A DNA stretch of 44,509 nt, taken from assembly GCA_045805505.1 (NCBI GenBank), contig JBJMLA010000022.1, forward strand, positions 1-44,509, given 5' to 3'. The notes under the pieces were generated by a model. The model was given only the letters and a program-made list of their open reading frames with translations. It was not told the origin of the DNA and ran no database searches. Source of the DNA: BP-464 sp045805505 (lineage in GTDB: Bacteria > Actinomycetota > Thermoleophilia > Solirubrobacterales > Solirubrobacteraceae). A program made the position numbers and the translations under genes. Below are positions 1-8,183 of the stretch, piece after piece (the stretch's first letter is position 1; the number at the start of each line of letters is the position of its first letter).

Positions 1-3000
1 CCGAGCTCGAGACCGCCCGCGCCCGCCTGGTCGAGGAGGGCGAGACGCGCCGGCGCGCCGAACGCGCCCTCGCCGCCGCCGGCGAGGGCCGCCAGAGCGC
101 CGAGCAGCGCGCCAACGGGCTGCTGCGCCGCGCGGAGGCCGCCGAGCGGGAGGCGCGCGAGGCCCAGGCGGAGATCGCTCGCCGCGACGAGCGCACCGAG
201 GCGCTCGCGCCCGAGCTCGAGCAGGCACGCCGGGCGCTCGGCGAGCGCGACGCCGAGCTGACCGACGCCCGCGTGCAGCTCGACGCGATCGAGGCCGAGC
301 GCGACGACCTGCGCAGTGCGCTCGACGATCTGGAGGCCCGCCAGCGCACCACACTGGCCGAGCGCCGGATCGCCCTCGAGGACGCCCACTCCACCCACCA
401 GGCCGAGATCTCCGCGCTCCAGGCCGACCACGGACGCGAGCTGAGCGAGCTGCGGGCGGCGCTGCAGCGCCAGGGCTCCGAGCACGAGGCGTCGCTCGAG
501 CGGCTGCGGGCCGAGCACCGCGCGGCACTGGAGACCGAGCGGCTGCGCATCGCGGAGTCCGAGCAGGGTTTCGAAGAGCTGCGGGCCGCCCACGCCGCCG
601 AGCTGGCGCGGGCCGAGGCCGAGCACGAGCGGGCGCTGGACACGCTGCGCGAGCAGCTCACCGCCGCCGAGCACGCCCGCGAGACCGACCGGGCCCACCA
701 CGACGAGGCGCTGGCCCGCCTCCAGGAGCAGCTCGAGGCGACCCACGCCGCCCAGCGCGGCGAGCACGACCGCGCGGTCGCGGCGCTGCGCGAGCAGCTC
801 GGCGCCGCCGAGGCCGCCCACGACGAGGAGCTGGCGGGCGCCCGGGCCGACCATGAGCAGGCGCTCGCGCGGCTGCGCGACCGGCTGGCCGAGGCGGAGG
901 CCGCGCGCGAGGACGCCCTGGGCGCCCAGGCCGCCGAGCACCAGGAGGCCCAGCAGGTGCTGCGCGCGCAGCTCGAGAGCGCCCACGACGAGGCGCTGGC
1001 CGCCGAGCGCGCCGAGCACCAGCGCGTCGCTGCCGGGCTGCGCGACGAGCTGGCGACGCTCGCCGGCCGCCACGAGGCGTCGGTGGCCGAGCTGCGCGAG
1101 CGGGTCAGCGGCGCCGAGGCGGCCCGGGAGCAGGCCCTGGAGGCGCAGGCTGCCGAGCACGAGCGCGCCACCGCGGCGTTGCGCGAGCAGGTGGCCGCCG
1201 CCGAAGCCGCGCGAGACGACGCCCTGGCCACGCAGCGGGCCGAGCACGAGGAGGCGCTCGCGGCGCTCCAGGCGCGCCTCGAGGCGCAGACCGCCGAGCG
1301 CGATCGGCTCGTCGCCGAGGCCCGCGCGGAGGCGCAGGACGCTGCGGCAACCGTCCGCGCCGAGCACGAACGGGCGCTGGCCGCCGCGCGCGAGCAGACG
1401 GTGGCCGCCGAGCGCGCCCGTGAGGATGCGCTGGCCTCCCAGGCCGCCGACCACGAGCAGGTCACGACCGCCCTGCGCGAGCAGATCGAGGCCACCGCCG
1501 CAGCGCACGAGCAGGCCCTGGGTGCGCAGCGGGCCGAGCACGAGCGCGCGATCGCGGCGCTGCGCGAGGAGCTCCGGGCGGCCGGCACCGCCCGGGACGA
1601 GGCCCTCACGGCCCAGCGCTCCGAGCATGCGCGCGTCCTCGACGAGCTGCGCGAACAGCTCGAGGCCGCCGGCGCCGCGCGCGACGAGGCGCTCGCCGCC
1701 CAGCGCGCCGAGCACGACCGCACCGTCGCGGCCCTGCGTGAGCAGCTCGACGCCGCCGGCACGGCGCGCGACGAGGCGCTCACCGCCCAGCGCGCCGAGC
1801 ACGACCGCAGCGTCGCGGCCCTGCGTGAGCAGCTCGACGCCGCCAGCGCGGCCCGCGACGAGGCGCTCACCGCCCAGCGCGCCGAGCACGAGCGCACCGT
1901 CGCCGACCTCCGCGCGGAGGTCGAGGCCGCGGGCGTCGCGCGCGACGAGGCCCTCACCGCCCAGCGCAGCGAGCACGAGCGCACCGTCACCGCGCTGCGC
2001 TCGGAGCTCGAGGCGGCCGCCACCGCCCGCGAGCAGGCCCTGGCGGCCCAGCGCGCCGAACATGAGCGCACCGTCGCCGAGCTGCGCGCCGACGCCGAGG
2101 CGGCCGGCGCCGACCGCGACGAGGCCCTCACCGCACAGCGCTCCGCGCACGAACGCGTCGTCGCCGAGCTGCGCGGGGAGCTCGAGAAGGCCGGCGCCGC
2201 GCGGGAAGAGGCGCTCGCCAACCAGCGCGCCGAGCACGACCGCACCACCACGGCGCTGCGCGAGCAGATCGAGGCCGCCGCCACGGCACGGGAAGAGGCG
2301 GTCGCGGCGCAGCGCGCCGAGCACGAGGCCGCCACGGCCGCGCTGCGCGATGAGTCCGCGGCGGCCCGCGCCGCCGCCGAACAGGCGCTTGCCGCCCAGG
2401 CCGCCGAGCACGAGCAGGCGCTCCTGGAGCTGCGCGCGCAGCTCCAGCGCGCCACCGTCGCGCGCGACGAGGCGCTGGCGGAGCAGGGCGCCGAGCACGA
2501 GCGTGCGACCGCCGCTCTCCGCGAGCGCGCCGCCACCGCCGAGCGCGACGGCGCGGCCGCGCTGGCGGCGCAGGCCGCCGCGCACGAGCAGGCGCTGCGT
2601 GCCGCGGCCGAGAGCCACGAGCAGGCGCTGGCCGCCCTGCGCGGCGAGCACCAGCGGACGATCGCGTCCCTGCGCGAGCAGCTCGACGCGGCCGATGCGG
2701 CTCGCGAGCAGGCGCTGGCGGCCCAAGCCGCCGAGCAGCAGCGAGAGACCGCCGCGCTGCGGGATGAGCTGCAGGCCGCCGAAGCCGCCCGCCAGGAGTC
2801 GCTGGCCGCCGCGCACGCCGAGCACGAACGCGCCCTGACCGCCGCCCGGGACCAGACAGCGCAGCTCGCGAGCGCCCGCGACGAGGCGCTGGCGAACCAG
2901 GCTGCCGAGCACGACCGCGCGACCGCCGCGCTGCGCGAGAAGCTGGCCGCCGCCGAGGCGGAGACCGAGCAGACGCTCGCCGGCCGGCGCGCCGCGCACG

Positions 3001-4508
3001 AAGCCGCGCTGCGCGCCGCGGACGAGCAGCGCGACCAGGCGCTCGCCGCCCAGGCCGCAGAGCACGAGCGCACGACCGCCGCACTGCGCGAGCAGCTGGC
3101 CGCGGCCGACGCGGCACGCGAGCAGACGCTCGCTGCGCAGCGGTCCGAGCACGAGCAGGTCCTGGAGGCGCTGCGCTCGCGCATCGCCGCGGCCGAAGCC
3201 CAACGCGACGAGGCGCTCGCCGCCGTCCGGGCCGAGCACGAGCAGGCCCTCGCCGGAATCCACCGGGAGCACGACGAGGCACTCGCCGCCCAGGCCGCCA
3301 CCCACGAGCAGGCGCTCCGCAGCACCCACGAGCAGCGCGAGCAGGCGCTCGCCTCCGTGCGGGCCGAGCACGAGCAGGCCGTCGCAGAGCTGCGCGAGCA
3401 GGTCGACGCCGACGCCGCCGCACGCGAGCAGGGGCTGGCGGCGGCGCGTGAGGAGACCGCGGCCCTGCGGGCCGCGCACGACGAGGCGCGGGCCGAGCTG
3501 GAGGCCGCGCAGGCCGAGGCCGCGCGCCTGCGCGAGCAGACCGAGGGCTCGGCCGCCGACGTGGCCGCGCTCAACGCGGTCATGTGGCAGGAGCGCGAGA
3601 CGCTCGAGGAGCTCGACCGCACCGTCGCGACCCTGCAGCAGCAGCTGGCCCAGGCCGACGACGCGCTGGAGGCCGAGCTGGCGACGCAGGCGCAGCTCGA
3701 GGTCGCGCTGGGCGACGCGCAGACCGAGGCCCGGCGGGCCGCGGAGCGCGCCGACGTGGCCGAACGCGAGCTCGCCGAGCTGCGTGCGGCGCCCCCGCAG
3801 GGCGCGGACGAGACCGCCGACGACGACCTCACGCGGCTGCTGGCCCAGGCCGAGCGGCGGGCCGCCGACGCGGTCGGGCGCATCGAGGCGATCCAGGAGC
3901 GGCTCGAGAAGGAACGCCGCGCCCGCGAGGCGGCCGAGACCGAGCTCACCGAGGCCCGGGCGCGCCTGGCCGAGCTCGAGCCCGAACCCGACGACTCCGA
4001 CGACGCGCCCGAGGCGCCCGTCCCGGCCGTGCGCGGCGAGATCGTCTGGGACGACATGCAGCGCTGGGGCCGCGAGGCCGCGGCCGGCGTGGAGGAGTCC
4101 GGCGTGCACCTCGCGGGCGGCGCGGGCGACGTCGCGCGCCTCCTGCGCACCCAGCTGCCGCGCTCCCTGCGACCGCTGGCCCGCGCGGTGCTCGAGCGGC
4201 CCGAGGATCCGGCCCTGGCCGAGCGGACGCTGCGCCTGTCGCGTGCCCGCGCCGGCGACCGCCGCGGCGTGATGCTCGTCACGGCCGACGCGCTGGTCTT
4301 CGCCGACGACGCCGCAGCGCCCATGACGGTCCCGATGGCCGACGTCGCAGAGCTCGAGATCGTCTCGCGCGGGCCGCGCCAGTCGCTGCGCGTCGTGACG
4401 CCCGGCGGCGACATCGCGGTGGAGGGATCGATGGGCGACATCGACGCCATGCGGGCCCTCCTGCACCGCCTCTCCTGGGACGCCCGGACCGATGCCGAGC
4501 CGCGCTAG
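1..4508 (+). CDS. giant coiled-coil protein with C-terminal PH-like domain (5' end outside window)
   Basis: The reading frame (codons start at position 3) is open to the left edge, so the N-terminus is missing; 1501 residues are visible. About 1200 of them are an Ala/Glu/Arg/Gln-rich coiled coil with almost no Pro or Gly. Its basic unit is 29 residues, for example ARDEALTAQRAEHERTV followed by AALREQLEAAGA. Each unit splits as 11+11+7, and in places it is extended by pure 11-residue units of the HEQAL type. After an acidic linker (EPEPDDSDDAPEAP) comes a globular end of about 150 residues. Its last 80 residues have a beta-rich pattern (GVMLVTADALVFADD, VPMADVAELEI, LRVVTPGGDIAVEG) like bacterial PH/GRAM-like domains. 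No signal peptide or membrane segment is visible. A role as a long cytoplasmic spacer or scaffold is inference. The receiver-like gene follows 12 bp later. Confidence 0.85.
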   Translation, partial: ELETARARLVEEGETRRRAERALAAAGEGRQSAEQRANGLLRRAEAAEREAREAQAEIARRDERTEALAPELEQARRALGERDAELTDARVQLDAIEAERDDLRSALDDLEARQRTTLAERRIALEDAHSTHQAEISALQADHGRELSELRAALQRQGSEHEASLERLRAEHRAALETERLRIAESEQGFEELRAAHAAELARAEAEHERALDTLREQLTAAEHARETDRAHHDEALARLQEQLEATHAAQRGEHDRAVAALREQLGAAEAAHDEELAGARADHEQALARLRDRLAEAEAAREDALGAQAAEHQEAQQVLRAQLESAHDEALAAERAEHQRVAAGLRDELATLAGRHEASVAELRERVSGAEAAREQALEAQAAEHERATAALREQVAAAEAARDDALATQRAEHEEALAALQARLEAQTAERDRLVAEARAEAQDAAATVRAEHERALAAAREQTVAAERAREDALASQAADHEQVTTALREQIEATAAAHEQALGAQRAEHERAIAALREELRAAGTARDEALTAQRSEHARVLDELREQLEAAGAARDEALAAQRAEHDRTVAALREQLDAAGTARDEALTAQRAEHDRSVAALREQLDAASAARDEALTAQRAEHERTVADLRAEVEAAGVARDEALTAQRSEHERTVTALRSELEAAATAREQALAAQRAEHERTVAELRADAEAAGADRDEALTAQRSAHERVVAELRGELEKAGAAREEALANQRAEHDRTTTALREQIEAAATAREEAVAAQRAEHEAATAALRDESAAARAAAEQALAAQAAEHEQALLELRAQLQRATVARDEALAEQGAEHERATAALRERAATAERDGAAALAAQAAAHEQALRAAAESHEQALAALRGEHQRTIASLREQLDAADAAREQALAAQAAEQQRETAALRDELQAAEAARQESLAAAHAEHERALTAARDQTAQLASARDEALANQAAEHDRATAALREKLAAAEAETEQTLAGRRAAHEAALRAADEQRDQALAAQAAEHERTTAALREQLAAADAAREQTLAAQRSEHEQVLEALRSRIAAAEAQRDEALAAVRAEHEQALAGIHREHDEALAAQAATHEQALRSTHEQREQALASVRAEHEQAVAELREQVDADAAAREQGLAAAREETAALRAAHDEARAELEAAQAEAARLREQTEGSAADVAALNAVMWQERETLEELDRTVATLQQQLAQADDALEAELATQAQLEVALGDAQTEARRAAERADVAERELAELRAAPPQGADETADDDLTRLLAQAERRAADAVGRIEAIQERLEKERRAREAAETELTEARARLAELEPEPDDSDDAPEAPVPAVRGEIVWDDMQRWGREAAAGVEESGVHLAGGAGDVARLLRTQLPRSLRPLARAVLERPEDPALAERTLRLSRARAGDRRGVMLVTADALVFADDAAAPMTVPMADVAELEIVSRGPRQSLRVVTPGGDIAVEGSMGDIDAMRALLHRLSWDARTDAEPR
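1416..2546 (+). repeat. 13 consecutive 87-bp coding repeats (29 residues each)
   Basis: Every unit starts with A/D-R/H-D/E-x-A-L and is exactly 87 bp, checked for example at 1677, 1764 and 1851. The units starting at 1677 and 1764 are nearly identical at DNA level, which points to recent tandem duplication. More degenerate units lie on both sides. The array sits inside the coiled-coil gene and keeps its frame. Confidence 0.9.
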
Positions 4509-4511
4509 GCT
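4506..4511 (+). promoter_or_regulatory. -10 box (TAGGCT) of a leaderless-type promoter
   Basis: TAGGCT ends 9 nt before the ATG of the receiver gene and overlaps the stop codon of the coiled-coil gene. There is no Shine-Dalgarno sequence in the short gap. The same arrangement recurs at many genes in this window. Confidence 0.45.
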
Positions 4512-4520
4512 GCCCGCCGC

Positions 4521-4925
4521 ATGGACGCCCAACGACTGCAGATACTCCTCGCCTCAGGCTCCGAAGCGGACCTCGAGTCGGTCGGCCGGGGTCTGGCGGC
4601 CACCGGCGCGGCGATCGATCTTCACCTCGCCCGGGACTGCTCCGAGTCCGCCGCGTTCCTGCGCCAGGAGGGCCGGTTCGCCGGCGCCCTGGCGCCCGAC
4701 GTGATCCTGCTCGACGACGCGCTCGCCGGCGGAGGGGCGCTGCCGGTCCTCGACATCGTGCGCGACACGCCCGAGCTCGAGCACATCCAGGTCGTGGTCA
4801 TCCTCGGCGACGACGCCGATGCCACCCACGAGGCGTTCGCCGCCCACCGCATCCACGACACGGTCGCGCGGCCCATCGACGACGAGACGCTGCTGCGCGT
4901 CGTCGGCTACCTCACCGAGCTGTAG
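4521..4925 (+). CDS. degenerate CheY-like receiver domain protein
   Basis: A stand-alone 134-residue protein with the size and beta/alpha rhythm of a response-regulator receiver. The central strand VILLDD carries the expected phospho-acceptor (Asp65 or Asp66). Other conserved positions are lost. The N-terminal acidic pair is replaced by ILLASGSEAD, the Thr/Ser after strand 4 is absent (VVVILGDD), and the invariant Lys before Pro is Arg117 (ARPID). It is therefore probably an atypical receiver that signals by binding rather than by ordinary phosphotransfer. It lies directly behind the coiled-coil gene and could be its partner. It converges on the sugar transferase gene with one base between the stop codons. 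No output domain is present. Confidence 0.75.
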   Translation: MDAQRLQILLASGSEADLESVGRGLAATGAAIDLHLARDCSESAAFLRQEGRFAGALAPDVILLDDALAGGGALPVLDIVRDTPELEHIQVVVILGDDADATHEAFAAHRIHDTVARPIDDETLLRVVGYLTEL

Positions 4926-4926
4926 T

Positions 4927-5577
4927 TCACGCGGTGCGGCCGACGAGCGCCCGCGGCGTGAGCACGGCGATCCGTAGGTCGGTGAGCGGCCCGCTGGTCC
5001 GGGCGTACTCGGCGTCGAGGTCGAGCATCTCCAGGAAGCCGAGCTGCGCGCGGCCCGAGACCTGCCACAGCCCGGTCAGCCCGGGCCGCACGGCAAAGCG
5101 CTCGAAGTGCTCGGGGCGGTAGTGCTCGAGCTCGTAGGCCAGGGCCGGGCGCGGGCCGATGAGCGACATCTCGCCCTTGACGACGTTGAGCAGCTGCGGG
5201 AGCTCGTCGATGCTGGTGCTGCGCAGGAAGGCGCCGACGCGCGTGACGCGAGGATCGGCGGTCAGCTTCTTGAGCCCCTCCCCCTCCACCTCGCCGGCCG
5301 CCAGCTGCTCGATGTAGCGGCGATGGGCCTCGTCGGACGTGTCGACGCGCATCGACCGGAACTTGGCCACCATGAACGTCTCGCCGCCCAGCCCGATGCG
5401 CTCCTGGCGGAACAGCGCCGGGCCGCGGGAGTCGAGCCGGACCGCCACCGCGGCGGCCAGCAGCAGCGGCGAGAGGACGACGAGCAGCACGGCCGCGCCG
5501 ATCGCGTCGAGCGCGCGCTTGGCCGCCGGCCAGGCCCCGCGCCGGGGGGCGGGGAAGCGGTGTTGTGTCTCAGACAT
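4927..5577 (-). CDS. exopolysaccharide-initiating sugar transferase (undecaprenyl-phosphate sugar-1-phosphate transferase)
   Basis: Moves a sugar-1-phosphate onto the lipid carrier undecaprenyl phosphate at the inner face of the membrane, the first step in building a repeat unit. The 216 residues show one N-terminal membrane segment after KRALDAIGAA, then family hallmarks: LDSRGPALFRQERIG, KFRSM, DPRVTRVGAFLRSTSIDELP, QLLNVVKGEMSLIGPRPAL and RPGLTGLWQVSGR. It is the short WbaP/PglC-like catalytic form without the large N-terminal membrane domain of WcaJ-type enzymes. The start is the ATG in front of SETQHRF. Longer in-frame starts would run into the divergent Wzy gene. It is the leftmost gene of the polysaccharide locus. 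Confidence 0.9.
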   Translation of the reverse strand: MSETQHRFPAPRRGAWPAAKRALDAIGAAVLLVVLSPLLLAAAVAVRLDSRGPALFRQERIGLGGETFMVAKFRSMRVDTSDEAHRRYIEQLAAGEVEGEGLKKLTADPRVTRVGAFLRSTSIDELPQLLNVVKGEMSLIGPRPALAYELEHYRPEHFERFAVRPGLTGLWQVSGRAQLGFLEMLDLDAEYARTSGPLTDLRIAVLTPRALVGRTA

Positions 5578-5626
5578 GGTCGTGACGGGTAGGGGCGCGT
5601 CGGTGGCTGAGTCTCCCCATGCCCGC

Positions 5627-7597
5627 ATGACGCCGGGGCCACACGGACGTTGGCCGGTTGCCCAGGTGCTGGCTGTCGGCGCGCTGACGGCCGGACTGCT
5701 GGCGTTCATGGCCTTCCGCGCCGGCGGCTACTTCCCCGACACCACGGGCCTCGTCACGCTGGCCGGGCTCGCCGTGCTGCTCGGCGTCGCCACCGCCACC
5801 CCCCGTCCCCTGGCCACGCTGCGCCCGCGGCTGCTGATCGGCGTCGGCGCCCTGGCGGTCTTCGCCCTGTGGACCCTGATCTCGTCGTCGTGGTCCGACG
5901 CCCCCGGCCGCGCGGTGATCGAGTTCGGCCGCGTCCTGCTCTACGTGGTGGTGCTGCTCGGCGCCGGCCTCGTCGTCGACCGCCCGGCGCGGGCCCGGGC
6001 CCTGGTTCTCGGTGTCCTGGCGGGACTCGCCGCCGCATGCGTGGCCGGTCTGATCGCCCGGACGCTGCCCGACGTCTTCACGATCCCCGCCGACGTCGCC
6101 AACCAGCGGCTCGGCTGGCCCGTCACCTACTGGAACGCGCTCGGCGTCATGGCGGTCAGCGGCATCGTCCTGGCCTTCGGCCTGACGAGCTCGAGCCGCG
6201 AGCACACCGCGGTGCGGGTCGTCACCGCCGCCCTGGTCCCGCCGTTGTGCGCCACGCTGCTGTTCACCTTCTCGCGCGGGTCGATCGCCGCCGGCGCCGC
6301 CGGGCTGCTGCTGACCATGCTGCTGTCGCGGCAGCGCGCGCTGCTCACCGGCGCCCTGGCCGTCGTCGTTCCCGCCGCCGTCGCGGTCGTCGCCGCCTAC
6401 GAGGCCGATGCGCTCGCGCGACCTGACCCCACCGGCGCCCAGGCCGCCTCGCAGGGCCACAACGTGCTGCTCGTCGTCGCGCTGTGCGCACTCGCCGCCG
6501 GAGTCCTGCGCTGGCTGCTGATCCGCCACGCCGAGCCGCGCATCGAGCGGCGTCCGCCCGCGCCGCGGTGGACCCGCTACGTCGTGGCCGGGCTGCTCGT
6601 CGCGCTGGCCGCCGGCGCGGTCGGGGTCGGGGCATCGCAGTACGACCGGTTCGTCCACGGGACGCAGATCCAGGTCGGCCAGGATCAGCGCTCGCGCCTT
6701 ACCGACCCGGGCAACAACGGGCGGCTGGACCACTGGCGGGTCTCGATGGACGGGTTCCGCGCCGAGCCCGTGCACGGCACGGGCGCCGGGACCTATCCGG
6801 TGGAGTGGGATCAGCATCGCGATGCCGAGTTCTCGGTGCTCAACGCGCACTCACTTTATGTCGAGACCCTCGGCGAGCTCGGTCTCGTCGGCCTCGCCCT
6901 GCTGCTCGGCGCGCTCGGCATGCTGCTGTTCGGCCTGATCGCCCGGGCACGCGGCGAGGAACGGGCGCTGTGGGCGGCAACGGCCGGCGCCGTGGTCGCC
7001 TGGTCACTCGAGGCGGGCGTGGACTGGATCTGGCAGATGCCGGCGGCCACCGCGTGGGTGTTCGCGCTCGGCGGCGCAGCGCTGGCCCGCGATCGCCGGC
7101 CCGCCGACGAGGCGGAGACGGAGGCGCGTCCGTCGTCGACCGCACGGCTCCTGGCGGGCCTCGCGGTTCTGCTGGTGGCCATCACGCCGGTGCGCGTGGC
7201 GCTCTCGCAGGCTCACCTGCGCACGGCGGTCAGCGACCTGCGCCGCGGCGACTGCAACGGGACCATCGCGTCGGCCCTCGACGCCGCCTCGGTGCTGTCG
7301 GCCCGCTCGGAGTCCTACGTCCTGCTGGCCTACTGCGACGCCCGGATCGGGCTCGGCAACCTCGGCGAGCAGATGGCCCGCCGGGCGATCGCCCACGACC
7401 CGCACAACTGGCAGTACCACTACGCGCTGGGCGTCGTCCAGGCGTCCCAGGGTCGCGATCCGCGCCCGGCCATCGCGCAGGCGCGGCGGCTGAACCCGCT
7501 CGACGGCATGCTCATCCGCTTCGAGCGCTCGGTCAGCAAGGCCGACCCCCAGGCATGGAAAAGGCGGGCGCAGAGCGCCCGCCTTCTCCTGCCGTGA
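5627..7597 (+). CDS. O-antigen ligase / polymerase-like membrane protein (Wzy_C family) with TPR-like tail
   Basis: A 656-residue polytopic membrane protein that probably polymerises or ligates polysaccharide units on the outer face of the membrane. About ten hydrophobic segments flank the Wzy_C signature: NNGRLDHWRVSMDGF, then PVHGTGAGTYPVEW, then NAHSLYVETLGELGLVG. The last ~150 residues, after the final membrane segment, look helical and TPR-like (AYCDARIGLGNLGEQMARRA, then HYALGVVQASQGRDPRPAIA), as in larger members of this family. I chose the ATG before TPGPHGRW. An earlier ATG at 5576 overlaps the start codon of the divergent sugar transferase. A second Wzy-like gene lies at 10272-11672, so one may polymerise and the other ligate; which does which is unknown. 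Confidence 0.85.
   Translation: MTPGPHGRWPVAQVLAVGALTAGLLAFMAFRAGGYFPDTTGLVTLAGLAVLLGVATATPRPLATLRPRLLIGVGALAVFALWTLISSSWSDAPGRAVIEFGRVLLYVVVLLGAGLVVDRPARARALVLGVLAGLAAACVAGLIARTLPDVFTIPADVANQRLGWPVTYWNALGVMAVSGIVLAFGLTSSSREHTAVRVVTAALVPPLCATLLFTFSRGSIAAGAAGLLLTMLLSRQRALLTGALAVVVPAAVAVVAAYEADALARPDPTGAQAASQGHNVLLVVALCALAAGVLRWLLIRHAEPRIERRPPAPRWTRYVVAGLLVALAAGAVGVGASQYDRFVHGTQIQVGQDQRSRLTDPGNNGRLDHWRVSMDGFRAEPVHGTGAGTYPVEWDQHRDAEFSVLNAHSLYVETLGELGLVGLALLLGALGMLLFGLIARARGEERALWAATAGAVVAWSLEAGVDWIWQMPAATAWVFALGGAALARDRRPADEAETEARPSSTARLLAGLAVLLVAITPVRVALSQAHLRTAVSDLRRGDCNGTIASALDAASVLSARSESYVLLAYCDARIGLGNLGEQMARRAIAHDPHNWQYHYALGVVQASQGRDPRPAIAQARRLNPLDGMLIRFERSVSKADPQAWKRRAQSARLLLP
7561..7585. 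terminator. bidirectional hairpin terminator
   Basis: A perfect 10-bp stem (AAGGCGGGCG pairing with CGCCCGCCTT) with a 5-nt loop lies inside the last codons of the Wzy gene, 29 bp from the stop of the convergent surface-protein gene. On the minus strand the stem runs into CCTTTTCC, a short U-tract, so it best serves the minus-strand gene. On the plus strand it ends CCTTCTCC. Confidence 0.7.
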
Positions 7598-7614
7598 TGG
7601 CGATGAGCCGTGAC

Positions 7615-8145
7615 CTAGCTGTCGAGCCGGGTGCGGCGGCGCATCACGAAGCCGGTGCCGAGCAGACCCAGGCCGAGCAGCAGCACGGGGATCGCGGCGT
7701 AGCCGGTGAAGGGCAGCGAGCCGCTGTCCTCGAGACCCTGCTGGGCCGACGGCTGCGCGACGGCCGGAGCGGTCTGCGCCGTGGGCGCCGTGCCGGAGGC
7801 CGGACGGACCGCCGAGGCACCGAGCACCGTCGGCTTGCCGGGCTTGACGTTGACCTGGTACTGCACCTGGCTCGCGCTGTCGCTACCAGCCAGACCGGAG
7901 ACGCCCATGGCTGCTCCGGAGAAGCTCAGCACCATTCCCCCGGCGAGCACGCCCAGGACCGTTGCCCTCGTCTTCATGAAAATCCGTTCCTCCCGCTTGA
8001 TGTGAATACGTCCCTTGCCGACAGCCCGCTCCCTGCTGAGCCGCTTGATGCGATCGAGCTCGAGCGGCGTGATGTCGGCACGGTGCGCGTGCAGCCGATC
8101 GACGATGCCGCTGAAGTCCTCGGGGATGTCGTTGTTGTGCTTCAT
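7615..8145 (-). CDS. LPFTG surface protein with conserved-looking cytoplasmic N-terminus
   Basis: About 176 residues. The first ~57 are hydrophilic and helical (IPEDFSGIVDRLHAHRAD, then PLELDRIKRLSRER). Then comes MKTRATVLGVLAGGMVLSF, a signal-peptide or membrane segment, and a Val/Ala/Pro-rich extracellular part. The end is a textbook sortase signal: LPFTG, a hydrophobic stretch, and the basic tail MRRRTRLDS. I recall proteins with this N-terminal pattern and a following MRSRL-type membrane segment from Thermoleophilia genomes; this is memory, not a search. A second start is plausible at the ATG at 7977, which has GGGAGG about 10 nt upstream and would give an ordinary secreted, sortase-anchored protein of 120 residues. 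The gene diverges from the ECF sigma factor. No sortase gene is in the window. Confidence 0.75.
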   Translation of the reverse strand: MKHNNDIPEDFSGIVDRLHAHRADITPLELDRIKRLSRERAVGKGRIHIKREERIFMKTRATVLGVLAGGMVLSFSGAAMGVSGLAGSDSASQVQYQVNVKPGKPTVLGASAVRPASGTAPTAQTAPAVAQPSAQQGLEDSGSLPFTGYAAIPVLLLGLGLLGTGFVMRRRTRLDS

Positions 8146-8151
8146 CACCCA

Positions 8152-8157
8152 CTTCTA
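8152..8157 (-). promoter_or_regulatory. -10 box (TAGAAG) for the LPFTG gene
   Basis: On the minus strand TAGAAG ends 6 nt before the ATG. The whole space to the divergent sigma gene is about 38 bp. A GGAACC sequence (minus strand, 8172-8177) lies 14 nt upstream of the box and resembles ECF-type -35 elements, but the spacing is short. Confidence 0.35.
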
Positions 8158-8183
8158 CGAACGAGCGGCCGGGTTCCTTACTG

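Noticed and set aside
1416..2546. Direct repeat array considered as CRISPR or satellite DNA
   Set aside because: Units are contiguous, in frame, 87 bp and without spacers; they encode a coiled coil.
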